This document shows, piece by piece, positions 29,945 to 36,485 of a stretch of 41,147 nucleotides of DNA; position 1 is the first letter of the stretch; every line of letters starts with the position of its first letter. Made by a program: the position numbers and the translations under genes. This stretch comes from an uncultured Pedobacter sp. GTDB taxonomy: Bacteria; Bacteroidota; Bacteroidia; Sphingobacteriales; Sphingobacteriaceae. The notes under the pieces were generated by a model. The model ran no database searches. It was given only the letters and a program-made list of their open reading frames with translations, and was not told the origin of the DNA. The stretch lies in assembly GCA_946478755.1 (NCBI GenBank), contig CAMLDJ010000020.1, positions 1 through 41,147 on the forward strand. The letters are read 5' to 3'.

Positions 29945-31678
29945 ATGAAACATCTATTTTTTATTGGTCTATCCTTTTTGTACTTAAATACGAAAGCCCA
30001 GAATGTAAGTTTAGCCTTGCAAAAAAAAGCCGAATTAAATACGCAAATTATTGATCATGAATGGGGCAAAGTACCCAATGGATTAAATGTAAGTTTTGCC
30101 TTATCCAATACACGATATGCAAAAGAATTGCCTCCGAAAGTGGACTTGCAATCGATGTGGGAAGCAAAAGCCTGGAAGGGGGAAAAAGTACATACACAAT
30201 TACTGATATGGACTAACAAGCCTGTTGGGGAAATCAGTTTAGAGATTTCTGACCTGAAAGACAAGGAAGGCGGCACTATTCATAAAGAAAATATTGCAAG
30301 CGGCTTTGTAAAATATGTGATTACCGATGAATTCAAGAATGGTTGTGGAAAGCGTAAACCTCAGGACTTTGATTCTTCGTATGTTGCTGATATCATTGAT
30401 ACAAAAACTAAGTCTGTACTAATTGAAGAAAACAGTACACAACCCATTTGGCTAAGTATAAAAGTGCCAGTTAACACCAGCCCCGGAAATTATAAGGGGA
30501 CAGTCAAAATAAAATCTGATAAAGATTATACCATGCAAATAGTTATGCAGGTATTAAACAGAACATTAGATCCCGCCAGCAAATGGCAATATGATTTAGA
30601 TTTATGGCAACATCCTGTAGCGATCGCCCGTATACATCAAGTACCTTTATGGAGTACTGAACATTTTTCATTGATGAAAAAGTACTATGAGATGCTGGCT
30701 AATGCAGGACAAAAAACCATTACCACCAGTATAGTTAATGAGCCCTGGGGTCATCAAACTTATGACGATTATCCGAGTTTAATTAAATGGACCAAGAAAA
30801 AAGATGGAAGCTGGAAATACGATTACAGCTTATTTGATAAATATGTAGCTTTTGTGATGGATTGTGGTATTAGGGAACGAATCAACTGTTACAGCATGGT
30901 GCCCTGGAAAATTGCTTTCACATATGATGACGAAAGCTTGCAAAAAGAAGCCGTTTTTACTGATGCTATTGGTACTCCATCGTATAACGCTTTCTGGAAA
31001 ACCATGCTGGTCGATTTTACAAGACATCTGAAACAAAAAGGTTGGTTTGATAGAACTTATATTGCAATGGATGAAAGGCCAATGGAAGCCATGAAATCGG
31101 TGATTAAGTTATTGAAAGAGACGGATAAGAACTGGAAAATTGCATTGGCGGGAGATTATCATCCTGAAATAGAAAAGGATATAGACACTTATTGCATTGC
31201 CTCGAAATGGAATTTTCCAGCTACTACTTTGCAAAGACGCCAACAAGACGGTAAGATTAGTACGTGGTACACCTGCTGTACTGAACCTTACCCTAATGCG
31301 TTTACTTTCTCGTCACCTGCTGAGGGGGCCTGGATAGGTTGGTACTCGGCCAGTAAAAATTTGGACGGTTATTTAAGATGGGCTTATAATAGCTGGACAA
31401 AAAATCCATTAGCAGATAGTCGTTTTACTTCATGGCCAGCGGGGGACACCTATCTGGTTTACCCAGGTCCACTAAGTTCAATCAGATTTGAAAAGCTTGT
31501 TGAAGGAGCTCAGGACTTTGAAAAAATCAAACAGTTAAAATCATATTATCAAAAAAATGGACAGACTAAGCAGTTGCATGAGCTTAATAAAGCATTGGAA
31601 ATATTCGATATTAAATCATTGGCTACGACCACGGCTGATGAAATGCTTAAAAAAGTAAAGCCTCTAATTAATCCGTAA
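29945..31678 (+). CDS. GH123-like / DUF4091 glycoside-hydrolase-domain protein
   Basis: A 577-residue exported protein (signal peptide ending TKAQN, about residue 19). The N-terminal half is a beta-sandwich (WEAKAWKGEKVHTQLLIWTN, then PVNTSPGNYKGTVKI). The C-terminal half is a TIM-barrel-like domain with QVLNRTLDPASKWQYDLDLWQHP, YIAMDERP and a late WAYNSW. The Asp-Glu pair in AMDERP matches the DE pair used for substrate-assisted catalysis in GH123 beta-N-acetylgalactosaminidases. Many homologues are annotated only as DUF4091, so the activity is uncertain. It has its own 216-bp upstream gap after a terminator, so it is probably a separate transcript. It converges with the Crp-like gene 28 bp away. 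Confidence 0.75.
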   Translation: MKHLFFIGLSFLYLNTKAQNVSLALQKKAELNTQIIDHEWGKVPNGLNVSFALSNTRYAKELPPKVDLQSMWEAKAWKGEKVHTQLLIWTNKPVGEISLEISDLKDKEGGTIHKENIASGFVKYVITDEFKNGCGKRKPQDFDSSYVADIIDTKTKSVLIEENSTQPIWLSIKVPVNTSPGNYKGTVKIKSDKDYTMQIVMQVLNRTLDPASKWQYDLDLWQHPVAIARIHQVPLWSTEHFSLMKKYYEMLANAGQKTITTSIVNEPWGHQTYDDYPSLIKWTKKKDGSWKYDYSLFDKYVAFVMDCGIRERINCYSMVPWKIAFTYDDESLQKEAVFTDAIGTPSYNAFWKTMLVDFTRHLKQKGWFDRTYIAMDERPMEAMKSVIKLLKETDKNWKIALAGDYHPEIEKDIDTYCIASKWNFPATTLQRRQQDGKISTWYTCCTEPYPNAFTFSSPAEGAWIGWYSASKNLDGYLRWAYNSWTKNPLADSRFTSWPAGDTYLVYPGPLSSIRFEKLVEGAQDFEKIKQLKSYYQKNGQTKQLHELNKALEIFDIKSLATTTADEMLKKVKPLINP

Positions 31679-31706
31679 ACCAGGAGATACTGATGGCATT
31701 TCTAGT

Positions 31707-32201
31707 TTATTCTACGACTGTAAGTTTTTGATATTGCTCCGGTGATATTTGAAGGTAGGAAGCAATGTCGTCGGGATCAGCAACTTGTTTTACCCAGGGC
31801 ATGTTCTCCAGAAGTTCATAGTAACGCTGGATTATTGTTTTGGTTTTTAATCCTTCGCGGTAATTTTTGATTTTTTCCCGGTGATTCGCCCTGATTACCT
31901 TATGCAGGCCAAAGACGTCTTTGGGGCATTCTCGGGTTAGCATCAAAAGCTTTTCCCAGGAAATTGAAAGGATTTCACAGGATCCGATAGATTCAATATG
32001 ACTATCAGGCCTGGATGGCAGTACGAACTCGCCAGTATTCAGAAAGGAGATAACTTCCCGGTCACCGTCTATTTCTATAAATTCGACTGCATATCCTTCA
32101 TGAAGCCACTTTAAATCGGCTTTTGGTGCTTTTATTTTTTTAATAATGAGTTGGCCTTCCGGAAAAATACCACCCTCATTTAAAAAATCTTCTAAATTCA
32201 T
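31707..32201 (-). CDS. Short Crp/Fnr-family regulator-like protein
   Basis: A 164-residue protein similar to Bacteroidota Crp/Fnr regulators. The N-terminal part is a cyclic-nucleotide-binding-like beta-roll (WLHEGYAVEFIEIDGDREVISFLNTGEF). A dimerization helix region follows, then a C-terminal segment PDDIASYLQISPEQYQKL matching the winged-helix start (usually YIASYLGI(T/S)PE.LSR). Relatives are usually about 190 residues with a basic recognition helix after SPE; here the protein ends ten residues later (QYQKLTVVE), so the DNA-reading helix appears shortened or lost. No cAMP-contact residues can be confirmed. It may bind DNA weakly or act through protein contacts. Confidence 0.7.
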   Translation of the reverse strand: MNLEDFLNEGGIFPEGQLIIKKIKAPKADLKWLHEGYAVEFIEIDGDREVISFLNTGEFVLPSRPDSHIESIGSCEILSISWEKLLMLTRECPKDVFGLHKVIRANHREKIKNYREGLKTKTIIQRYYELLENMPWVKQVADPDDIASYLQISPEQYQKLTVVE

Positions 32202-32316
32202 CTTTATAAGAATTGGTCACTCAAATATAATTTAGTAAGGCATATGTCGAATCCGTATCGCTATTTTTAACTCGATGTGAGACCACAGCAGCTAAATATT
32301 CAACCAGTAATAATAT

Positions 32317-32604
32317 TTATCGCTCGAGGTTCAAATATTTGAACAGGTCTTTGGTAATGACCTGTACGTTTACAGCAAGCTGCTCGTAGCTGCAATGTCG
32401 AAGATCCAACGGAAACGGAATCCCTTGTTCCCGTTTAATCAAATCTATGGTGATTACAGAATCTACTGATACCTGTTCGTTTCCTCGCAATGAGGCGTAA
32501 AGCGTCCGGGCAAATTGCTCATCATTGCCAAGGTTAAAGCAGCCATAAGTAGCAATGCCTTTGGACGTTTTCATATTCAAAGAAATTTCAAAGTTTGCTT
32601 CCAT
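32317..32604 (-). CDS. Conserved-looking 95-residue protein of unknown function
   Basis: A small soluble protein of 95 residues starting at ATG 32604 (MEANFEISLNMKTSKGIATY), with no signal peptide, membrane segment or known motif. Its pattern (a beta-rich start, then VDSVITIDLI, LDLRHCSYEQLAVNVQVITK and DLFKYLNLER) resembles small Sphingobacteriaceae proteins I recall only as hypothetical, often reading ITIDLIE..NGLPVNL. It sits 59 bp after the hsp20 stop on the same strand, with a hairpin between. A TATTTTTG box ends three bases before its ATG. A stress-related role is only a guess from the neighbour. Confidence 0.65.
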   Translation of the reverse strand: MEANFEISLNMKTSKGIATYGCFNLGNDEQFARTLYASLRGNEQVSVDSVITIDLIKREQGIPFPLDLRHCSYEQLAVNVQVITKDLFKYLNLER

Positions 32605-32642
32605 CACAAAAATAGAAAGGAGTCATCCTGAGGGTGACTCCG
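32605..32642 (-). repeat. Hairpin-TTTCTATTT intergenic element, copy 2 (terminator-like)
   Basis: On the minus strand GGAGTCA and TGACTCC form a perfect 7-bp stem (extendable inward by CC/GG pairs), followed by TTTCTATTTTTGTG. It lies 22 bp after the hsp20 stop, so this copy could terminate the hsp20 transcript. The tail also carries a promoter-like TATTTTTG for the next gene. Confidence 0.6.
32607..32614 (-). promoter_or_regulatory. TATTTTTG box abutting the 95-residue gene
   Basis: TATTTTTG fits the Bacteroidota -7 consensus TAnnTTTG. It ends at 32607, two bases before the ATG at 32604, so any transcript from it would be leaderless. No clear -33 TTTG was seen because the hairpin occupies that place. 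The call is weak. Confidence 0.25.
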
Positions 32643-32663
32643 ATTGTCGGTATTAGTGTTACC

Positions 32664-33104
32664 TTATTTAATTTCAATCTGGCGACTTTGGACCTTAGCT
32701 TCCTCGCATTTTGGGATGTCAATACGGAGCACGCCGTCTATATATTTCGCTTCTATGCCGTTTTCATCAGCCGACTCCGGTAAAGTGAACGAACGTACAA
32801 AGGAACTGTAGCTAAATTCACGTTTGTTATAGTTGCGCTCTGACTGTCTTTCCTGCCCGGTTTGTTCTACCGAAATGCTCAGTACATTTTTTTCGAGGTT
32901 AAGTTTGAAATCTTCTTTTTTCAAACCTGGTGCGGCCAGTTCTACATGATAGTGATCCTTGCTTTCGCTGATGTTAGCACCTGGTACGCGGGTCATCATG
33001 CGGTCTGAGAAAAAGGTGTCATTGAAAATAGAATCGAAAACATCGAAGCCTGTCATCAGGCCGTTTTTTGTGTTGTTGTTGGGATTAAATTTAACCAGTG
33101 TCAT
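32664..33104 (-). CDS. Hsp20/alpha-crystallin-family small heat-shock protein
   Basis: A 146-residue holdase chaperone that binds unfolding proteins under heat or oxidative stress, in the cytoplasm as large oligomers. After an N-terminal arm (MTLVKFNPNNN, GFDVFDSIFND) comes the alpha-crystallin domain at about 40-140: HYHVELAAPGLKKEDFKLNL, SYSSFVRSFTLP, then AKYIDGVLRIDIPK, which is the family's A...nGvL.i.iPK signature. The C-terminal anchor motif is IEI. Length is typical. Its ribosome binding site is unusually strong for this phylum (separate entry). It is followed by a hairpin terminator and the 95-residue unknown. Confidence 0.95.
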   Translation of the reverse strand: MTLVKFNPNNNTKNGLMTGFDVFDSIFNDTFFSDRMMTRVPGANISESKDHYHVELAAPGLKKEDFKLNLEKNVLSISVEQTGQERQSERNYNKREFSYSSFVRSFTLPESADENGIEAKYIDGVLRIDIPKCEEAKVQSRQIEIK

Positions 33105-33112
33105 AGGTTTTT

Positions 33113-33119
33113 CCTCCTT
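33113..33119 (-). promoter_or_regulatory. Strong Shine-Dalgarno site of hsp20
   Basis: AAGGAGG lies 8 bases before the hsp20 ATG. It fixes the start and stands out because most genes in this window show no clear Shine-Dalgarno sequence, as is usual in Bacteroidota. It suggests high-level translation. Confidence 0.75.
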
Positions 33120-33268
33120 AAGTTGATTTAATGATTAAAACATACAATTAATTAAACTTTCGAACCTTCTGTTCGCGGCTGATAGATCAAGGCGTATGCC
33201 ATCGTGTATTCAGGCTAATCAGGCTGAAAAAAATTCAGAGTAAATGAAAATTTTTCAGTTTTCTAATG

Positions 33269-33370
33269 TCAAAAATTCACTTTGTCAATGAAGTTGGCGG
33301 TTTTTGCCTCGGTCGCCGTGGCAATCGCTTTGGCAATAAGAACTCCTTCATAGTTAATTCCTTTTTTTTA
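33269..33370 (-). pseudogene. Small protein-like fragment with a TATEAKT motif, possible gene relic
   Basis: On the minus strand a 32-codon stretch between stops reads NYEGVLIAKAIATATEAKTA and ends FIDKVNF. It has no start codon. The ATEAKT pattern is reminiscent of the C-terminal part of adenosylcobinamide amidohydrolase (CbiZ) proteins, from memory only. It may be a relic or chance. Confidence 0.2.
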
Positions 33371-33482
33371 TTGAATAGCAGGGGGACGAGTATAGGTATT
33401 GCCTGGCCGATATGTATCTAAAACGTTCCTTCGATGAAGCTATGCGGTTCTACTTACAGAACAGTTTTATGAGTTGAAATTT

Positions 33483-35021
33483 TTAATGTTTATCAGTTGC
33501 TACGCGGTAACTTGGGTCTTCAAGAATATTTACATCAATAACTGATTCCGCATTTTTCAATAATGATCTGCAATCTTCGCTCAAGTGCCGAAGGTGTACT
33601 TTCTTCCCTATTTTGTGATAACGTTCTGTGAGCTTGCTTAGTGCTTCAATGGCACTCATGTCGGTCACACGGCTTTCCCTAAAGTCAACGATCACTTCTC
33701 CTGGATCGTTCTGAACATCAAATTTTTCCAAAAATGTGGCAATGGAACCGAAGAACAAGGGCCCAAAAATCTCATAGTGCTTGACGCCGTCCTCATCAAT
33801 ATATTTTCTTGCCCGTATCCGTTTGGCACTTTCCCAGGCGAATACCAATGCAGAGATAATAACACCGATTAAAACTGCTAATGCCAGGTTATGTAGCCAG
33901 ACAGTGATTACAGCTACCAATATCCCGACGGCAATATCATGACGTGGCATCTTATTGACGATGCGAAGACTGATCCATTCAAATGTACCAATTGCCACCA
34001 TGATCATTACACCTGTCAATGCGGCCATGGGGACACGCTCAATGATAGACGCTCCGAAAAGGATGATCATTAAGATGGTAAGTGCTGCTACTATGCCTGA
34101 TAACCTTGCTCTGGAGCCTGCCGAAAGGTTCACAAATGATTGAGCGATCATCGCACAGCCACCCATGCCGGTAAAGAAACCATTGGCAATATTTGCGGTT
34201 CCCTGTGCTACCGCTTCCTTATTACCCCGGCCCTTGGTTCCGGTAATTTCATCCACCACATTTAAGGTCAGGAGACTTTCGACTAGTCCGACACCGGCCA
34301 TCACCAGCGAATAAGGAAAGATGATTTTTAGCATGTCCAGGTTGAATGGCACTTCCGGTATGTGGAAAGGAGGAAAACCTCCGCTGAGGGATGCAATATC
34401 TTTAACTGTTTTGGTATCGATATCGAAACCTATGACCAGCAGGAAAACGATGATAATGGCTACTAAGGATGCTGGAATCGCCTTAGTGAGCTTTGGAAAG
34501 AGCACAACTATCGCTATAGTCAATAATACAAGGCCGAGCATGATCCAAAGGGCAGAACCGGTAAGCCATGTAGTTCCGCCGGCAGTAGCCACCTTAAACT
34601 GCTCGATCTGTGCCATAAATATAATCACGGCCAATCCGTTCACGAAACCGTACATGACTGGTTGTGGCACCAAACGGATAAATTTGCCCAACCGGAAAAT
34701 GCCTACAGATAATTGTATGATCCCAGCCAGTACAACCGCTGCAAACACATATTCGGTGCCATGACTTTGCATCAGGGCAATCAGTACGACAACTGTGGCT
34801 CCTGCACCGCCTGACACCATACCTGGCCTCCCTCCGAGTATGGCGGTGATCAGGCCCATAAGGAAAGCAGCATATAGACCAGTTAGGGGTGAAAATCCCG
34901 CAAGGATAGCGAAGGAAAGGGACTCGGGGATCATCGTCATGGCTACGGTCAAACCCGCAAGAATTTCAGTCCTGTAGTTTACTTTTTGAGAGAAGTCGAA
35001 AATATTGAAACGAGAAAACAT
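33483..35021 (-). CDS. SulP/SLC26-family anion transporter with STAS domain
   Basis: A 512-residue inner-membrane permease of the SulP family, which moves sulfate, bicarbonate or other anions with H+ or Na+. The start (VNYRTEILAGLTVAMTMIPESLSFA) is the family's Sulfate_transp signature. About 10-12 hydrophobic helices run to about residue 390, including GLYAAFLMGLITAILGGRPGM and a FVNGLAVIIFMAQ helix. A cytoplasmic STAS domain closes the protein (VIVDFRESRVTDMSAIEALSKL to RSLLKNAESVIDVNI). The substrate cannot be told; in Bacteroidota many are annotated as sulfate permease or are suspected bicarbonate transporters. No sulfate-assimilation or carbonic-anhydrase gene is adjacent. Confidence 0.92.
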   Translation of the reverse strand: MFSRFNIFDFSQKVNYRTEILAGLTVAMTMIPESLSFAILAGFSPLTGLYAAFLMGLITAILGGRPGMVSGGAGATVVVLIALMQSHGTEYVFAAVVLAGIIQLSVGIFRLGKFIRLVPQPVMYGFVNGLAVIIFMAQIEQFKVATAGGTTWLTGSALWIMLGLVLLTIAIVVLFPKLTKAIPASLVAIIIVFLLVIGFDIDTKTVKDIASLSGGFPPFHIPEVPFNLDMLKIIFPYSLVMAGVGLVESLLTLNVVDEITGTKGRGNKEAVAQGTANIANGFFTGMGGCAMIAQSFVNLSAGSRARLSGIVAALTILMIILFGASIIERVPMAALTGVMIMVAIGTFEWISLRIVNKMPRHDIAVGILVAVITVWLHNLALAVLIGVIISALVFAWESAKRIRARKYIDEDGVKHYEIFGPLFFGSIATFLEKFDVQNDPGEVIVDFRESRVTDMSAIEALSKLTERYHKIGKKVHLRHLSEDCRSLLKNAESVIDVNILEDPSYRVATDKH

Positions 35022-35063
35022 AAGAATGTAATGGGTATAAACATTGTTAAATAAGGGAATGCG

Positions 35064-35083
35064 TCTGCTAAGGATTTAGCAGA
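35064..35083 (-). promoter_or_regulatory. 8-bp leader hairpin upstream of SulP
   Basis: TCTGCTAA and TTAGCAGA pair perfectly around a four-base loop, 42 bases before the SulP start codon and downstream of the candidate promoter. It would therefore lie in the 5' untranslated RNA. Confidence 0.4.
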
Positions 35084-35168
35084 TGAAATAAAGACATACT
35101 GTACTCAGATCAGTGGTATGTCACAGGGTTAAATGAAACTTTAGCTTTTTTTCTCATTTCGATTGATG

Positions 35169-35176
35169 CAAAAATA
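35169..35176 (-). promoter_or_regulatory. Candidate Bacteroidota promoter for SulP
   Basis: On the minus strand TATTTTTG matches the TAnnTTTG -7 consensus, with an imperfect TTTC about 19 bases upstream in place of TTTG. A start near 35160 would give a leader of about 140 bases. Confidence 0.35.
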
Positions 35177-35311
35177 GAAAAAATATACTAACCTGAAAGC
35201 TGCTATCTAATTAAAGTTGTTCTTAGTCAGTTTAGCTTAACGCGCCGCTAACTTTCACGAAAATATAGAAATGTGCAGCATGTACCTTCGTCCTGACACA
35301 GATATTTTTGA

Positions 35312-35330
35312 GACTGATCATTGATCAGTC
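35312..35330. promoter_or_regulatory. 19-bp perfect dyad (candidate operator)
   Basis: GACTGATCA and TGATCAGTC are perfect 9-bp arms around a single T. It lies 13 bp beyond the end of the IF-3 remnant and about 290 bp upstream of SulP. With no T-run it looks more like a protein-binding site than a terminator. Confidence 0.4.
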
Positions 35331-35343
35331 CCACCCCTAAGTA

Positions 35344-35690
35344 TTATCGTTTATTATTTTTTGGACCAATGGTAAGGAGCATGCGCTTGCCTTCCAGTTT
35401 GGGAAATAATTCAACTTTACCAACTTCTTCCAGAGCCTGTGCGAATTTGAGTAGAAGTATTTCTCCGCGGTCCTTGTAAACAATAGATCTTCCCTTAAAA
35501 TGTACAAATGCCCTAACCTTTTCCCCACTTTCCAGAAAGGAGATTGCGTGTTTGAGCTTAAATTGAAAATCGTGCTCATCGGTGTTTGGTCCGAAGCGTA
35601 TATCCTTAATAATGGTTTGTTTGGTTTTTGATTTAATTTCCTTTTCTTTTTTCTTTTTTCGAAAAGGAATTTAGTGTAATCGATGATCCT
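35344..35690 (-). pseudogene. infC: C-terminal domain of translation initiation factor IF-3, frameshifted remnant
   Basis: The minus strand encodes the IF-3 linker IIDYTKFLFEK. After a -1 shift it continues EKEIKSKTKQTIIKDIRFGP, NTDEHDFQFKLKHAISFLES, GEKVRAFVHFKGRSI and so on to a stop at 35344-35346. This is the complete IF-3 C-terminal ribosome-binding domain with no stops. The N-terminal IF-3 domain is missing; in its place is a trehalose-phosphatase fragment in the same frame as the linker. The shift falls within GAAAAAAG AAAAAAG, which includes an A AAA AAG heptamer phased correctly for -1 slippage. IF-3 is essential, so an intact copy must exist elsewhere (usually thrS-infC-rpmI-rplT). 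Most likely a dead duplicate; a homopolymer sequencing error could explain the shift. Confidence 0.8.
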
Positions 35691-36221
35691 GTTTCTTACT
35701 TCTATTACTTTGTGTCCATTGAGTACATCCAGAGGCATTTGAAGGGTATATTCAACAAGGGCTTCATAGAGGTCTCAGGCGCGCCTGTTCGCCAAAAACG
35801 GATCGGCATTCCTGTAGTGCCATGCTAAAGAAAATTCCTTCTTTTCAATAAATGAATTTGGGCTTCTGATCACATAGTGCTGCATGATCTCCTCGATTTT
35901 ATTTTTCCATGTGATAGATTCTGCCAGCGCTTCATTCGACCATTTACTGTGCTTATGCTTATGTTTTGCGCCGTGTTCTGCGATCAGGCCAAGAAACTTG
36001 ACTTCGAATTTCAACTGCAGGGATTTTACTTTTTTGAGTTCACCAAAGAAGTCTACCGCCCAGGCATTGACATCATATTTTCTGATCGTTTGCTGCATGT
36101 TGGCCAGACGACTTTTTTGTTCCTCCGGGGCTAGTTCCAATGCGGAAGCTATAGATTCGGTAATCTCATCTGTATCATTTGGATTGATGAGCAGGGCATC
36201 CGTTAATTCTGCTGATGCACA
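35686..36221 (-). pseudogene. Trehalose-6-phosphate synthase/phosphatase remnant with internal deletion and nonsense codon
   Basis: One minus-strand frame reads ASAELTDALLINPNDTDEIT (the end of a TPS domain), then KYDVNAWAVDFFGELKKVKS (linker). It jumps at about 35990 straight to LIAEHGAKHKHKHSKW, continues IEEIMQHYVIRSPNSFIEKK and AWHYRNADP, and after an in-frame TGA (35775-35777) reads LYEALVEYTLQMPLDVLNGH and KVIEVRNR before joining IF-3. These are recognisable blocks of the bifunctional TPS-TPP fusion. The jump removes the HAD nucleophile region (DYDGT block) and the sequence up to the AEHGA block, so the phosphatase cannot work. The TPS catalytic domain upstream is also gone. Homology is recognised by eye. 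Confidence 0.75.
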
Positions 36222-36439
36222 ATTTATCGGGGTTTTAAGATGTAAGTCCGGCTTAGATTTGCCGGATAAATTGCCCTAAGAAAAAGGGTGAATAATTCCC
36301 TTCTAGTGTTTAGAAGGTCTGACAAAGGTAGAAAAAATATTTTAAGGCGGTTTTTGTGTCTTGCTGGCCATCAAAAACTATTGTATTTTTTGCTCATCCC
36401 GTTCCCTGACATTTCCCTGGGAGGGAAACTATGCCTGAT

Positions 36440-36472
36440 TTAAACCCGGTGCTGTTTGAACACCGGGTTTAA
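36440..36472 (-). terminator. Terminator after the AhpD-like gene
   Basis: A perfect 12-bp stem (TTAAACCCGGTG / CACCGGGTTTAA) with a 9-base loop, 13 bases beyond the stop of the AhpD-like gene on the minus strand. The tail is only weakly T-rich (the stem itself ends GGGTTTAA). Confidence 0.65.
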
Positions 36473-36485
36473 GTTTGCTGATCGT

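Larger units (their letters stand above)
33105..33482. other. 378-bp gap between hsp20 and the SulP gene
   Basis: This holds the hsp20 leader: the Shine-Dalgarno site, AT-rich DNA and a CGAAC-CTTCT-GTTCG inverted repeat at 33161-33175 that could be an operator. Beyond that is a short minus-strand protein-like fragment (33269-33370). No further gene was seen. Confidence 0.5.
35022..35336. other. SulP leader and spacer before the IF-3 remnant
   Basis: A 315-bp stretch without a gene. It contains a leader hairpin, a promoter-like TATTTTTG box and a 19-bp perfect dyad, each listed separately. Confidence 0.6.

Noticed and set aside
34321..34764. A 147-codon plus-strand frame inside the SulP gene
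   Set aside because: It is a shadow of the SulP membrane helices on the other strand, with no start context and no motif.
35884..36279. Plus-strand frames of 85 and 131 codons over the TPS/TPP remnant
   Set aside because: The minus strand carries clear TPS/TPP homology here; the plus-strand frames are shadows.
36299..36317. CCTTCTA / TAGAAGG 7-bp hairpin upstream of the TPS remnant
   Set aside because: It is short, AT-rich and without a T-run or a nearby gene end; probably chance.
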